Assembly (NCBI GenBank): GCA_008508345.1
Contig: QNGE01001718.1
Coordinates: 84,329 to 148,328, forward strand
DNA length: 64,000 nucleotides
DNA from: Paragonimus westermani
Lineage: Eukaryota > Platyhelminthes > Trematoda > Plagiorchiida > Troglotrematidae
Reading direction: 5' to 3'
The notes under the pieces are model-generated. The model was not told the origin of the DNA, ran no database searches, and saw nothing but the letters and a program-made list of their open reading frames with translations. Position 1 is the stretch's first letter; each line of letters opens with the position of its first letter. Shown here one piece after another: positions 49,276 through 60,031 of the stretch. A program made the position numbers and the translations under genes.

Positions 49276-51461
49276 GACTGGCCGAAAGGAGTTTCCCACG
49301 TTTGTCGAGCGACCAGTTATTTTCTGGACCTTCTTTTCTTGTACACCATTTACAGGATGCTCACTCGTGTGTTCATCTAACTTGATTGTTACAGGTTATG
49401 TACCTACAATACAATCTTTAAAAAGTGCTATGCATTTTCCAAAGTGGCGAGTCTGATGCTAGATGATTTCATTCGCTTAATTTAACCTGTAATTAAGATC
49501 AATCTAGATGAATGTTCTGCCAATTTGTTTGCGGTTGGAGGATAAAGAGGTTTCCTGATAAAGCATAATCATGGATAGGCTCTGTGATCAATAAACCTCC
49601 AAACGATTAGGTTGAGAGGTCAGTGGTCCATCCGTTCACGTTACGGAAAGCGAAACAGGAGTGAATAAAGATGGTTCGGTAAGGTGGAAAATTATAATAC
49701 TGATTGAGGTAGGAAATACCGAAGCTCATTGTGACTCCTCCATGTTAGACATCGTGTACAGAGCCAATCAGCAGACGTGGGACGTGGTGTAAAATAGAAT
49801 GGACAGCCTAGTCCAATGTGTACACGTGTGGATTAAAATTCATTTTCAACGCATGGCCAATTAAAAATGAATGAAGCATTTTGTTCTTTGAATGTAGAAG
49901 CTCATTCAGCAGAATACTGGGGACCTGAAAATTTAACTAAGGAGTTTCAAAATCAATGGTTTCCAGTTGAGTGGCGAAAGGTAATCGATGTGACAGAACT
50001 AGAGACGCATGTGGCGCAGTAATCAACACAGACTGAACGCGGTTAAAACCTGAAGAGCTATACTCCACAGAAAAACGTTTGCCAGTAGATGATACGACGG
50101 TGAGGAAAGAAACAATCGGAACTGTCCATTCAGAAAGATCTAATGGATTTGATGAACGAACTGAGTGCACATCCTACTTCGGCTTACAGTAGATGGCCAA
50201 TGTGTTGCATTGTTCTGCGACTAATTTGTGCGTGACGCATTGCTTACCATATCTTTAGCATTGAGAAAATGTCAAAGCTGTACTGGATCATCTGCATTCA
50301 TCTAACCCAGTAAGTGTGTAAATAGTGAACTGGTGGAAGTCGTTGTTGAAAGATAATATGCAACCCTTGTCAGTGGCCTATCGATTATCTGGAAGTCCTC
50401 ATTTCGCTTTTAATGCGTTGGCTTTTTTCACGCCACAGTCGTTATAGAATTTAGTCAAACTTCTACGTGCCAATTTTGATGAACGTTTTACTCGTCTTTT
50501 TGTATTTCACATGATTTAAGGATAAAATGTGGTTGAAACTGGAGAACTAAAAAACTTATACTGTATTAGATATCATTGGAAACTCATCCGTAGATCCATC
50601 CTGATATATTGACGTAGTGACAAATCTTGCCTAGCCATATTGGAATTGATTTCGGATAACTGGTCAATGTCAAACAGGGTTCCAATGTAATTGGTTCTAT
50701 CGATAGACGGGGAACATTTGTTGTTGCGTTATTCCTGAACTAATGACACTCTGAAAAACCGAAAAATTGGAATGGTCTCCTATCTTCAGTGTACACAGAA
50801 CACTGGAACACATCAACACAGTTACACCAGACCTTAATGACCAGAATAATGACTGGGTTAAATGAGGAATGGGCGATTGTGACGTAATGCAATTGCATGT
50901 AGATATCAGGTTATGAATTCTTGACGATGGTGTTGAACTCTACATAATTTCTCGGATTTCTCACATCAAATTACTAAAAAATTGAGCTAGAACAGCAGAA
51001 ATTTAAGTCTCTAAGTATGTTTGGAGAAAGTCAGATAGAGCTTCCAACTGACAAGCTGAAATCGGTCATCAAAGGTATCCCGCTGTCCCAAAATCAGTCA
51101 TGCAGTCGTAATGGTCACAGCCGAAGGGTGCGACTATCAGGAGCAAAGAAGACAAAAGACCAAACCATTATACTCAAGTGCATCAGTAAAATGGAAGTGG
51201 TTGATCATTTTGATTAGTTTGGGACAGTCTACAATTGTGAGGTATAAGAAGGTTCATTTTGTCCTAAAGACAGCGTGCAATCTGCTTTTGACATAAAATA
51301 TCTCCCCGCTGCGGATCAGAAACAGAACTGTTGAATGACAACAAAAGAGGAGACCCTCCAGTTAAGTGTTTGTAATTCCTCTATCTACCTGTTCAACCAC
51401 TCCTGATGATTTAGGGTATTTCACTGAGTAGCGCGTACCCGACAATTCAACTGATGAGTAG
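49276..51461. other. 3' flank and unassigned sequence
   Basis: The first 300 bp are probably 3' untranslated sequence with a possible AATAAA near 49590. A SINE A-box-like fragment (gtggcgcagtaatcaacac, about 50010-50060) is seen. No further exon is convincing. Confidence 0.4.
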
Positions 51462-51610
51462 TCGGGGATTTGGTTTATTTTCAAGTTGACCATCACTCAC
51501 ATTTGATCACAGCGTTCGCATTCAGATAGACTTTCCAGCCAGCCTCTTTCGAAAAGAATAACTAGACTCGAGTTTCGCTTTCACTAAAGCTCATCAGTAG
51601 TGCATATCCT
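51462..51610 (-). repeat. SINE 3' half, inverted
   Basis: The minus strand matches the body and tail of the main SINE (atgcactactgatgagc, GCGAAACTCGAGTC, GGCTGGCTGGAAAGTC, then gaccatcaact reversed). It is truncated before the tRNA-like head and faces the + SINE at 51690, the same arrangement as at 11.8 and 35.1 kb. Confidence 0.7.
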
Positions 51611-51689
51611 TTCCTAATCCCGGGGCTATCGATTGGAGTAAACAGAACAATTACTGCGCCTCCTATAGAGACGATAGGGAAACCTGATC

Positions 51690-51955
51690 ATTGCTCACAA
51701 GCGGGAGTGGTTGAGCGTTCAGATTTGATAATTCGGTCGTGCCTAATGTGAGGTCAATGGCGCAGTGGTTAACACGGTTGCCTCATGATTGGAATGTCCG
51801 GAGTTCAAATCCCGGCCGTGGCAAGGATATGCACTACTGACGAGCTCTAATGAGAGCGAAACTCGAGTCTAGTGCTTCTTTTCGAAAGAGGCTGGCTGGA
51901 AAGTCTATCTGAATGCGAACGCTGCGATCAAATGTGAGTGATGGTCAACTTGAAA
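51690..51955 (+). repeat. tRNA-derived SINE, full copy
   Basis: A well preserved copy with the head cattgctcacaagcgggag, A-box region (ATGGCGCAGTGGTTAAC, from 51756), B box (GGAGTTCAAATCCCGG) and body to gtgatggtcaac. It is the best reference in the window together with 52121. Confidence 0.8.
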
Positions 51956-52120
51956 ATAAACCAAATCCCCGACTACTCATCAGTAATCTAAAATATCGCC
52001 TTGCAGGTTTAATGAGTTCTGTGATCTCGACCTGTCTCGGAAGTCCTAATCGCGGGGTTATCGATTGGAGTTAACAGGCAGTAACTGTGTCTCCTCTCGA
52101 GACGATCGGGCAACCTGATC

Positions 52121-52383
52121 ATTGCTCACAAGCGAGAGTGGTTGAGCGTTCAGATTTGATGATTCGGTCGTGCCTAATGTGAGGTCAATGGCGCAGTGGT
52201 TAACACGGTTGCCTCATGATTGGAATGTCCGGAGTTCAAATCCCGGCCGTGGCAAGGATATGCACTACTGACGAGCTCTAATGAGAGCGAAACTCGAGTC
52301 TAGTGCTTCTTTTCGAAAGAGGCTGGCTGGAAAGTCTATCTGAATGCGAACGCTGCGATCAAATGTGAGTGATGGTCAACTTG
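52121..52383 (+). repeat. tRNA-derived SINE, full copy
   Basis: Second tandem copy, almost identical to 51690-51955; A box from 52187, B box near 52231. The tail continues as gaaaacta rather than the aaccgaa-type tail of other copies. Confidence 0.8.
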
Positions 52384-52390
52384 AAAACTA

Positions 52391-52852
52391 ATAAAACATG
52401 GACTCGAACATATCGTGGGTAATTTTAATGAAACAAGCGGACTTTCGGACATGTTATCAAAGTCACAACTTATCAAATCGGTGTGCAATACGCGTGTTAG
52501 GCAACAAACTGCAGTTAGTATGGACCAACTGTCTACCACGCACCTTCATAAATGAACATCAATCTTTCCATATCAGCGACAAAAATAAGATTCAGTACAA
52601 AGTTAAATCCATACACAGGTAAGATACTACTCCGCTTAGCTGAGAAAAACATTCAAACAATGACATAACTACTTGATTGCAACACACCAGAACAACACCC
52701 ACATTCGAATATGGAAAACAATTGTGACTGACACCCAGCGCCTGTTTCGTTCCATACGACCATTTCGGTACATTGTTAGCAGATTAGTTATTCGGAGCCA
52801 GTGTTCGGGCTAACCTCGTCTCCAAAAACCACATATTAACCTCAAGTAAAAC
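52391..52852. other. No gene recognised; one weak exon candidate
   Basis: A segment at 52519-52618 lies between an AG and a perfect donor (ACAG|gtaaga) and reads WTNCLPRTFINEHQSFHISD onward in one open frame. It has no motif and no known partner exon. Confidence 0.3.
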
Positions 52853-52990
52853 ATCACTCACATTTGATCGCAGCCTTCATATTCAGAAAGACTTTCCACC
52901 CAGCCTGTGTCATTCGAAAAGAAGCAACAGACTCGACTTTCACTCCCATTAGTGTTCGTCATTATTGTTGACCTCCGTGCCACTGACCTC
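52853..52990 (-). repeat. Degenerate SINE, inverted
   Basis: The minus strand keeps the SINE tail (cactcacatttgatcgcagcc reversed), gactttcc.cccagcc, the tcttttcgaa stretch and part of the head near gacctcactt. The B-box region is worn. Confidence 0.6.
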
Positions 52991-53169
52991 ACTTTAGACA
53001 CCATTGAATAATCGTATGTAAAGGCTGAGTCACATTCGCTCGAGCAATGTTCTGATTGCCTTGAGAGAAAACACAGTGAGTGACTTGTTACATCCACAGA
53101 ACTCACTAACACAGGCTGAACGATATTTTAATCAGCGGCGTACAGTAGGAGACTGGCTCATATAAATTG

Positions 53170-53255
53170 AACCTCATTCACAAGTGATTGCAGCCTTCAC
53201 ATTTTCGTAGACTTCTTTTCGAAGGGAGTTGGCTGAAAGTTCATGGGACTACGAA
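53170..53255. repeat. Chimeric SINE fragment
   Basis: A minus-oriented SINE tail (cattcacaagtgattgcagcc) runs straight into a + oriented body piece (cttcttttcgaaggg, ggctgaaagttcatggga). It may be a hairpin or deletion product of an inverted SINE pair. Confidence 0.4.
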
Positions 53256-55202
53256 AATTGAACGTTCCCGAAAGAGCTTATGGTGAATGGCCAAATGTGG
53301 GAAACGTAAGTAAGAGCGTCTCCCGTAAGTAAGTATTTCTTACCTCCCCAAGCTATGTGGCCTAGGCATGGCGACACGCAGTTCCATAAATCTGGTTAGA
53401 ACTAATGTGTGATGTATTAGGTAATCGCTGTTTGAATCCGCACGGTTTTTGCGTTTTAGACTTCTTAACACTAAGTCATAACCATGGTGGGAATAAGACA
53501 GCAGTTTATTAGGGTTCCGATTTCGGAATCTTGAAAGCAGATTCTCCTTTTTAAATCTCAATTAAAGCTTCGGTTTTTCATTTACTAATCTTCTACAACC
53601 CATCCAGTGTTGGGTGTAATATGTTTGTCAACAGAGGTCATACAAACCGAGATTTGCCTACCTGGGCCAAACCGAGTTCAACTGACGGCAACCTTGTATG
53701 CTCGATGTGACTGTTAAGTTTGTTGGTCGACTTGGTTTGTGGACTCTATCATACGAACCCAAGAGGTACATACTTTGACGTGTGCCCTAAACAGGAAACT
53801 ATTTTCTTCAAATAGGACAGTCAAATCCGCGAGCATTTTGTTGGAAAAGTGATATGATGTTTTGGAGGTGCACCAATGCGGCTTGCTCGGTTAAATGTGA
53901 ATCCATGTAAAAACGTTACTGGTATCTTGGATTAATACAAAATTTCCTAACCATAGTCGTTCAGTAAATCTTTTGCTGTTGCCACTGATAATGAAAGCGT
54001 GAGGGTTATTTTCGAATTTTATCGACCTGTGTCCAAAACATATCCCGTAATGGTTTAGAAGAAGGTTGTTGAACTCAACGTATTTCTGACATGCAAAATA
54101 TCAATGTGCCAATATAGTGTGCGCTTAACCGGTCCGTTCCGATACCTGGAGCCTGCATACTGTTTGAGGCACTCCTCTTCTCTTGTTCAAATTTAATTTG
54201 TAAAACTAAGAGTTGTGACTACATTGTTCTATCATTTGTCAGGAATGCTTGGAAATTAGAAATAAACATGTTCCCTAAATTTTAAAAATTGCGAACGGAG
54301 TGCATTGTTACACTGGTGGGAATAGTGCGCGTGAACAATTGTCCGACGTTTCTTCTGTCAGCTCCTCTTCCATTTTGGATGATCCACACTGTTGGCACAA
54401 AGATAGCGGGAAAACGACATTTTTGGCTCTTTGACGGTTTGGGGGCTAGAGGTTAATCAAGATTGACTGCCAGTTGACAAATTTGTACAACTTATGTTGT
54501 CGAAATACATTCCAAAACTTCCAGTCACACCGCAAACCATTGTATACTAACCGATTATTGCGGTCATTTCCGGGCACGTCTAATGAAGCACCGGTTGTTA
54601 ATAAACTGTTGCACTAACCCGCTGTGTGTCATTGTGTCACCAAATACACGTTTCAGTGTTGTATTGCTAAGGAAAACGTTTGGTCGAGAAGGTGTTCTTC
54701 ATGTATTATACATTGACGACAGTAACCATTTAGGAGCAAAGTTGATTGTTGTCACTCAAGAACTGCAACCCAACGTTTGCAATCCGATGCAGACTTTGAA
54801 GACGTCACGGAAATTTCGAAAAGTATTATCATATTTAATAATCCTTTCATTTTGCTGTACGTGATGGAACTGACGACAATGTCCTAAAGTAGTATCAAGA
54901 TATTTGGTATGCGACAAGTCCAGAACCTCCGGTAGATTGTTTCAAGAAACCTACTGAGAGAAGACGTTTGATTGGACTAGACTCTGTTGAGATTGTCTTT
55001 TATTGCGGTAACGAATTTTACGGATTAAGAGGAACTGTGGTGAATAATGCTGATACATGTACTTATCGTATACCTTGTTCGTCAGCTAACTGAGTACATC
55101 AGAGGCATATTGACTCGCTTGTTTACAATCCCCGCTTCATATCCAGTGTCACTTAATCTTTACATTTATTTTTCCAGCCGATTCCAGAACCGCTCTTACT
55201 TC
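53256..55202. other. No gene recognised
   Basis: A tRNA-like fragment (gtggcctaggcatgg ... gtttgaatccgc) is visible near 53355-53450. Frames at 54583-54864 (+) and 53340-53561 (-) are unassigned. The last five bases (ACTTC, 55198-55202) are the left target duplication of gypsy element A. Confidence 0.4.
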
Positions 55203-55907
55203 TGTTGTAATCAGAATTGAACTATGCGGGATGAGAATCGAAAGTACAAGAAGTGCAAAACACTAACAAGTGTGGAGGATTGTCAGGTCGGAGGTGCGAG
55301 TTTTCGAACGCCCGGCCGAATACCTCAACGCGAGGGAGGTACGTTCAAAAGCCGGCTGCGATCGGATCAAGAAAAACGTGCGCGACCAGATGAGTCATCG
55401 CTCGAATAGATCGGACCAACGGGCGAGGCAGGGCAGGCGAAGTACGACAGACGGCCAGACCGGAGGCGTGGTTTTTCCAACATTTAGAGGAACATCCCGA
55501 CACGATGTTGGAATACGGTCAAGGTGGATGGCGGACAGCACGAGCAGCCGGACGAGCCATCGCGCAACGAGATCGGACAAACAGACGAGGAATGTCAAGC
55601 GGAAAACCCCCCGATAGAAGGCGCCGATCACACAGGTAAACAGGTTGGAAGTGCACACGACGTGTGAACGGAAACCGGGGGTGTTGTTGGTTGGAACTAT
55701 GACTCACAAACGAGAGAGCGCGCGTTGCATGTGACTGGCGATTCGGCCAATAAGAATTGTGCTTTATTGGACGCCTTCTCGCCACACAAGCACAATGACA
55801 CAGAACGTATATAGTAGAATCGTGTGTTTTTACTCGTACAGGATATTAGCATAATGAAACAATTGCATACCGAAAGAAGACAAGACATATCAGTCATGTT
55901 CATCACA
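55203..55907 (-). repeat. 3' LTR of element A, split by a solo LTR
   Basis: Two parts (55203-55270 and 55787-55907) together match the 187-bp 5' LTR at 59420-59606. On the + strand the LTR begins TGTTGTAATCAG and ends TTCATCACA. The pol frame crosses its inner border, so the stop codon lies inside the LTR. The inner side is preceded (minus strand) by a purine-rich AAGGGTTGGTGGA, a polypurine tract candidate. Confidence 0.75.
55271..55786 (+). mobile_element. Solo LTR, family 1, copy 3 (nested)
   Basis: A 516-bp TGTGG...CCACA sequence in the same orientation as the copy at 931. The flanking duplication is CAAG (55267-55270 and 55787-55790). The 5' LTR of the host element keeps the uninterrupted site with one CAAG (59486-59489), which proves insertion rather than shared ancestry and fixes the borders to the base. 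Confidence 0.85.
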
Positions 55908-57102
55908 TCCACCAACCCTTGAACGAACGTGCGGATATCTGTAATTCCATGGCGGTCTGGATTCCAAACATTCACATCTTCTGACTTTCGGTTCCTCAAG
56001 TGTTTCAGTTACTTCAGAACTAGCTTGTGCTTTAGTTATGTCGTTTCCTCCAGATAAAACAGGATTAACTATGAAGAATTCGTTAGAATTCGGAGCAACA
56101 ACGTTCGCTTCAACAAACTGACCTCTAGAGTTGAAATAAGCCTGGTCAACATGCCTTCGATGGCAAGAAAGGTCTCCCAAGTCAAGAATAATAACCATGC
56201 GATTCCCGTGAGATGAAATACTACTCCATTAGCAGGACGCAAATCCTTGCCTTTGAAGAAGGTAACATCATGTGTTTTTGTACAGTTAAGACTTGTACGT
56301 AGTGAACGAGATTTGAAAAGGATTGCAGAACTGTTTCCAATTACCGAATGTGATGCGTTTCTGCATCACATGAGAAAGTTATCAGTTCCTCGATCGGGTT
56401 CCACAAATGATTTTGGTGTTAAGAAAGCAATGGAAGACGTCAGTGTGCGTACAAAATTTTCTTCAGGTCCATTGGATCGTGGATTTTACACACCAGAAAA
56501 CAAATGTCGACATTCATGTCCTTAAAATCATTCCTCCAATGACTTGGCAATGAAGTGAGTACCGTTGTCAGTGAGAACAAAACAACAGGTACACCCTCGC
56601 GACGGAATACTCCCTTCAAAGCATGTTGTGTGATGTCGTGAGAAAAACTGCAGGCCATCTAGAATAAGCATCGATACGCACTAAGGCATAGTATTTCCCC
56701 AGGAAAGGACCACAGTAGTCAGCGTGAACTATGAACTGTTTCAAACGTAACAGGCCATGGAAGCCATTGTGATTGTTTCGTATGAATTTCGTGCACACAT
56801 CTGATACAGTTGCTGGCGGTGAGTTTAATGTCTGCTTCTCACTCCGGCCACCAACAAGATAAGTGAGCAAACGACTTCATCTTATCAACTCCTAAATGTC
56901 CGGAATGCAAGTCCGCAAGAACTTCAAATCTTAGAGTCAGTGGAATTATGACACAAAAATCAAAACACGATAATACATCCAGAGTACTAGACAAATTTTC
57001 ATGGCGACAGCAAAGTGCATGAAATGTACGCCGCCCGTGTTGTGTTAAGTCACGTTTTAAGGCAGAGAAAACAGGAGTGAAGAGTTTACGAGTCCCGCAC
57101 AC
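55890..57102 (-). pseudogene. Element A integrase and pol C-terminus
   Basis: Minus-strand words in order: LADLHSGHLGVDKMKSFAHL (zinc-binding HHCC region), VHADYCGPFLGKYYALV and DAYSRWP (first aspartate of the core), VLTDNGTHFIAKS (second aspartate), NPRSNGPEENFVRTL (third acidic residue), FKGKDLRPANG, and a C-terminal tail ending GGCDEHD then stop at 55890s. The DDE residues are recognisable, but stops and shifts interrupt the reading. The C-terminal stop falls in the first bases of the 3' LTR. Element B shows the same layout. Confidence 0.75.
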
Positions 57103-57247
57103 AAGTGCATCCCTGTTTACTGACAGTAGTTGAGTTAGTAGGCAGTCAGCGTCGTTACAGCTCGTATACGGTGACGGAATTCTAGATAAGAAATCAACAT
57201 GTGGAATTGTTTTTGCACTAACGTGAACAATTATGTACTTGTAGGAG

Positions 57248-57713
57248 CTAAGAGAAATGCTCCAGCAGATGACTTTGACAGCGATTTACTAAAATGGTAA
57301 AGGAATAGTAAGGCTTCGTGATCTGTTGCAATAGTGACTGACAGACCAAAAAGATACTTGGGCAGTCTTTTAACAGCCCAATACACTCCAAGGGCTTCAC
57401 GTTAGGTCTGGAAATACCTACATTTAAGAACCGCACCCATTATGTTGTCTTAAGTATCGGTAATGAATGATCCTTGACGGGAAACGGCTTCAAAAACGGA
57501 AGTAATTAGATGATGAAATAAAGCACGAAGTATTTTCTCGTGATTAGCGGACCGAGAAAAATTGTTGGTGGATAACATATCAAACAGACAAGTAGCACAT
57601 TGAGCGAAGTTCGCAATAAAACGTGAGTAGTATTGGAGTGCACCAAAACGGAAGGGAGTTCGTGAAGGTTGATCGGTGACGGTGCATTCACTAGTGCGGG
57701 TTAAGCGTTGCAA
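57248..57713 (-). pseudogene. Element A RNase H region
   Basis: The minus strand reads FGALQYYSRFIANFAQCATC (connection after RT, normally LG...YYSRFI.NFA), then SFITDT, REALGVYWAVKRLPKYLFGL and TDHEALLFLYH. These match the Ty3/gypsy RNase H domain (TDAS..G.GAVL, EREALA..WAV..LH.YL.G, TDHEAL). The catalytic acidic residues partly remain, but there are several stops. It directly follows RT, as in the CsRn1 group. Confidence 0.75.
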
Positions 57714-57817
57714 GTATGGTTTGAAACCATAGCTACCAACAGCATAACCAAGTAATGAGGAAGAAGAAACTGAAAAATTGCACTTTTTTAGGTTAATGGC
57801 TACACTGGACTAAAAAA

Positions 57818-58403
57818 TCATCTTAATAGAGAAAGGGGACGATAATCATGGGTAAGCTTATCAGGAGCATCATCTTTGTAGGTTCCTATACCATTCAGGT
57901 CATTAATAATTGTGTTCATGACATCCTGGAACACAGCTGGCGGAACGTTTGAAGCAAAAGGTAGAATATTGTATCGGTACAGTCCGAATGGTGTGGCAAT
58001 CACAGTCAGTTTGCTCGATACTTCATCGAGTGATATTTGAAACCAAGCATACCTTAAATCGATTTTTAAAAGACCTTAAAACCCGACAGAAGACATAGTA
58101 CATTCTTAGGTTCTTCTGTTGTGCAGTTACGTTGTAATGTGTGCGTATTAAACTTTAACCTATAGCCACCAAAATACCTCGGAATACTCCCATTAACTTT
58201 CAATAGTGTCACTATTGGAGCCTCTCAGTTTGACGAGTCAACAGGTTTTTTACTGCTTTGCCACACACGGATTGCAATCCTTTGTGCGCAGGTTCTCGAA
58301 AACCAAATGGAATGATCAATCTCTTAAGATAGACTGTGTTTCCAGGAGCTTCAAGCTTCACATTTGGTATTCGTATTCCCCATGTGACCGTAAAACAGTC
58401 CAT
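57818..58403 (-). pseudogene. Element A reverse transcriptase
   Basis: Minus-strand words: NTVYLKRLIIPFGFREPAHK (region before RT), APIVTLLKVNGSIPRYFGGY (normally TPIV...NG..RICGDYR), KIDLRYAWFQISLDE (normally KIDL.DAY.QIPLDE), TPFGLYRYNILPFASNVPPA and TYKDDAPDKL, the catalytic YxDD box as YKDD. One stop and one frameshift break the frame near 58075. The glycine-tyrosine block has diverged (CGDYR to FGGYR). Confidence 0.8.
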
Positions 58404-58438
58404 TATAATTTTTTTAATGTCAACGTCATTTAGTGATG

Positions 58439-58789
58439 TCAGTATGGGAATGCCAAATGTAACAGTCGTAAAACTTTAAGCCCAAGAATAGAAAGACCTG
58501 AACTTGAGATTAGAAATTGACAATCAGTAAGACCAACATCTGGCAACCTCACCGATACAGTGCAGCAGTCCACAACAGGGAGTGAATGACCAATGATACC
58601 ACAAATGTTAACTTGTTTGGGCTGCAGAACAGCATCAAGATAAAATGCATCTAGGTCTGTGTGCGAGAGTATCGACTCAACATTACCGTTATCAACAATA
58701 AAATCGTGCCTCTTTTCAGAGGCAGACAATAATGTTTTCAAAAATGAGGTCTTTTGGGGCAAAATAGATAGAGAATGTAGAAACGTCAT
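58439..58789 (-). pseudogene. Element A protease region
   Basis: A 116-codon minus frame contains RHDFIVDNGNVESILS, where a retroelement aspartic protease has F.VDTGS..S, followed by a long beta-rich stretch and LSILGLKVLRLL, matching the ILG.D.L end. The active site DTG reads DNG, so the enzyme would be inactive even apart from other damage. It sits between gag and RT in the expected order. Confidence 0.65.
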
Positions 58790-59395
58790 CAGTCAATGAC
58801 TGCACGTTCAAGTTGGAGTTTGTCGTTGAGTGACATAGACACCTGGGCTTACATAGTGATTGAATAGAAAGGCTAAGAATTTTATTCCATTGCCCGCAGT
58901 TTTTCTCGCAGGGCCCCGCGCCATTTTGCAACTTGGGCTCTGATCGTCATGCTAGAGAAGTTTCTGTTGTAATTCTGGTGAGTTAATACCAACAATCAGT
59001 CGATCACCTGGCTTACCTCTAACTAGATGTCACTTTCATACTTGGCTGATTGTGTTTGCAGCTGTAGGACGAGACTACGTACCGAGTAAACTTCTTACGG
59101 GCTTAGCACATTGAAATTGGCACTTTCAAACGCTACAAAATTGACCGATTTGAAGTGTTCACGAAGTATCTTCTTTAGCGCCAGATAAAAAGTATTGGTT
59201 GGTGACTCCGGGAAAGCTAAGTTTTGATAAATGCATAAACTTGCATGTCAATGAAATGCATGAAGAAAGTAACTTTCTTTTTCTAGTTCAAGTCAGATTT
59301 TGGGAAGCATCGAATGTTAAAGCTCTCCAAACAATATTCCACTTCTTGAGCATCTGAATTAGTAGATAACTGATCCATTTCAGTGACCATTGTAA
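58790..59395 (-). pseudogene. Element A gag remnant
   Basis: Starting 24 bases after the LTR-proximal primer site, the minus strand reads MVTEMDQLSTNSDAQEVEYC and a further 15 residues, then shifts frame. Later pieces FPESPTNTFYLALKKILREH, SPELQQKLL and GAGPCEKNCGQWNK follow. The order and the conserved SPEL..KLL word fit a gypsy gag that packages element RNA. The cysteine-histidine box near 58900 is damaged (cysteines remain, histidine not clear). Confidence 0.6.
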
Positions 59396-59400
59396 CTAAT

Positions 59401-59417
59401 ACGGAAGCGCCACGCCA
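59401..59417 (-). promoter_or_regulatory. Primer-binding-site candidate of element A
   Basis: Two bases inside the 5' LTR the minus strand reads TGGCGTGGCGCTTCCGT. A start in TGG is expected for a site complementary to a tRNA 3' end (CCA). The implied tRNA would end ...GCGCCACG-CCA, with G as discriminator base. I could not assign the tRNA; it does not look like the tryptophan tRNA reported for CsRn1. Confidence 0.5.
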
Positions 59418-59419
59418 AA

Positions 59420-59606
59420 TGTTGTAATCAGAAGTAAACTATGTATATGATAAGGATCGAAAATGTGAGAAGTGCAAAAAACTAACAAGCACAACGACAC
59501 AGGACGCATACGGTAGAATCGCGTGTTTTTACTCGTACAGGATATTAGCCTAAGGAAACAATTGCAAAACGAAAGGAGATAAGGCATATCAGTCAGGTTC
59601 ATCATA
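59420..59606 (-). repeat. 5' LTR of element A
   Basis: A 187-bp sequence matches the two parts of the 3' LTR with roughly 10-20% differences. On the + strand it starts TGTTGTAATCAG and ends TTCATCATA (the expected CA has become TA). It holds the empty counterpart of the solo-LTR target site at 59486-59489. Confidence 0.75.
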
Positions 59607-59611
59607 ACCTC

Positions 59612-60031
59612 GGGAATATACGACTGACATGGAATGATAAAAGGGAACTGATTATGCAGTAATAGTCCGGTCACTTGGTTGAACTGTGGTGCATGCAGTC
59701 ATAGCAACTGGGCACTACAAACGTTTAACTACACCGTCAACAGTTTTTGGTGTATTCTTAACTCACCCAAAGAACAGGGAGATCAAAGGCCCCCTAAGCT
59801 TCAAATCAATATGTGTCTGAGTGTCAACATTGCGTGTGTCATGCACTCAATCACGTGTCAAGCTAGAAAGAGAATAACACATATCGCCCTAAGTCAGTCA
59901 CAATCAAGGTCAACGCATGAGTGATCAACAACAGTTTGCCCACGTGGTGACTGCCATGCCTTCCAACATCCTCCTCCCCCCATATTCTGAGCATCCTAGG
60001 ATTTCTTCCGTGGATCCATTTACAGCGATCT
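59612..60031. other. Spacer between gypsy elements A and B
   Basis: No gene recognised. Open frames on both strands are without motif. The downstream LTR of element B may end within the last part. Confidence 0.35.

Larger units (their letters stand above)
51613..52390 (+). repeat. 431-bp tandem duplication containing a SINE
   Basis: The unit starting cctaatc.cgggg.tatcgattggag (51613 and 52045) repeats with a period of 431-432 bp. Each unit carries one full SINE. The second unit ends near 52390 without the trailing spacer. High identity between units suggests a fairly recent duplication. Confidence 0.75.
55203..59606 (-). mobile_element. CsRn1-like Ty3/gypsy element A, degenerate, both LTRs
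   Basis: Read on the minus strand: 5' LTR (59606-59420), primer-site candidate, gag start (near 59380), worn zinc-knuckle region, protease (58780-58440), RT (58400-57820), RNase H (57710-57250), zinc-finger and integrase region (57100-56100) and 3' LTR (55907-55203). The 3' LTR holds a 516-bp solo LTR. Flanking bases ACTTC (55198-55202) and ACCTC (59607-59611) look like a target duplication with one change. LTR divergence and many stops show it is old. Such elements replicate by reverse transcription inside gag particles; nothing here is functional. Confidence 0.8.

Noticed and set aside
49937..50170. Minus frame with SEWTVPIVSF, resembling the start of gypsy RT
   Set aside because: Only a few residues match, and the middle of the frame overlaps a SINE A-box fragment read on the other strand. 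The following sequence does not continue as RT.
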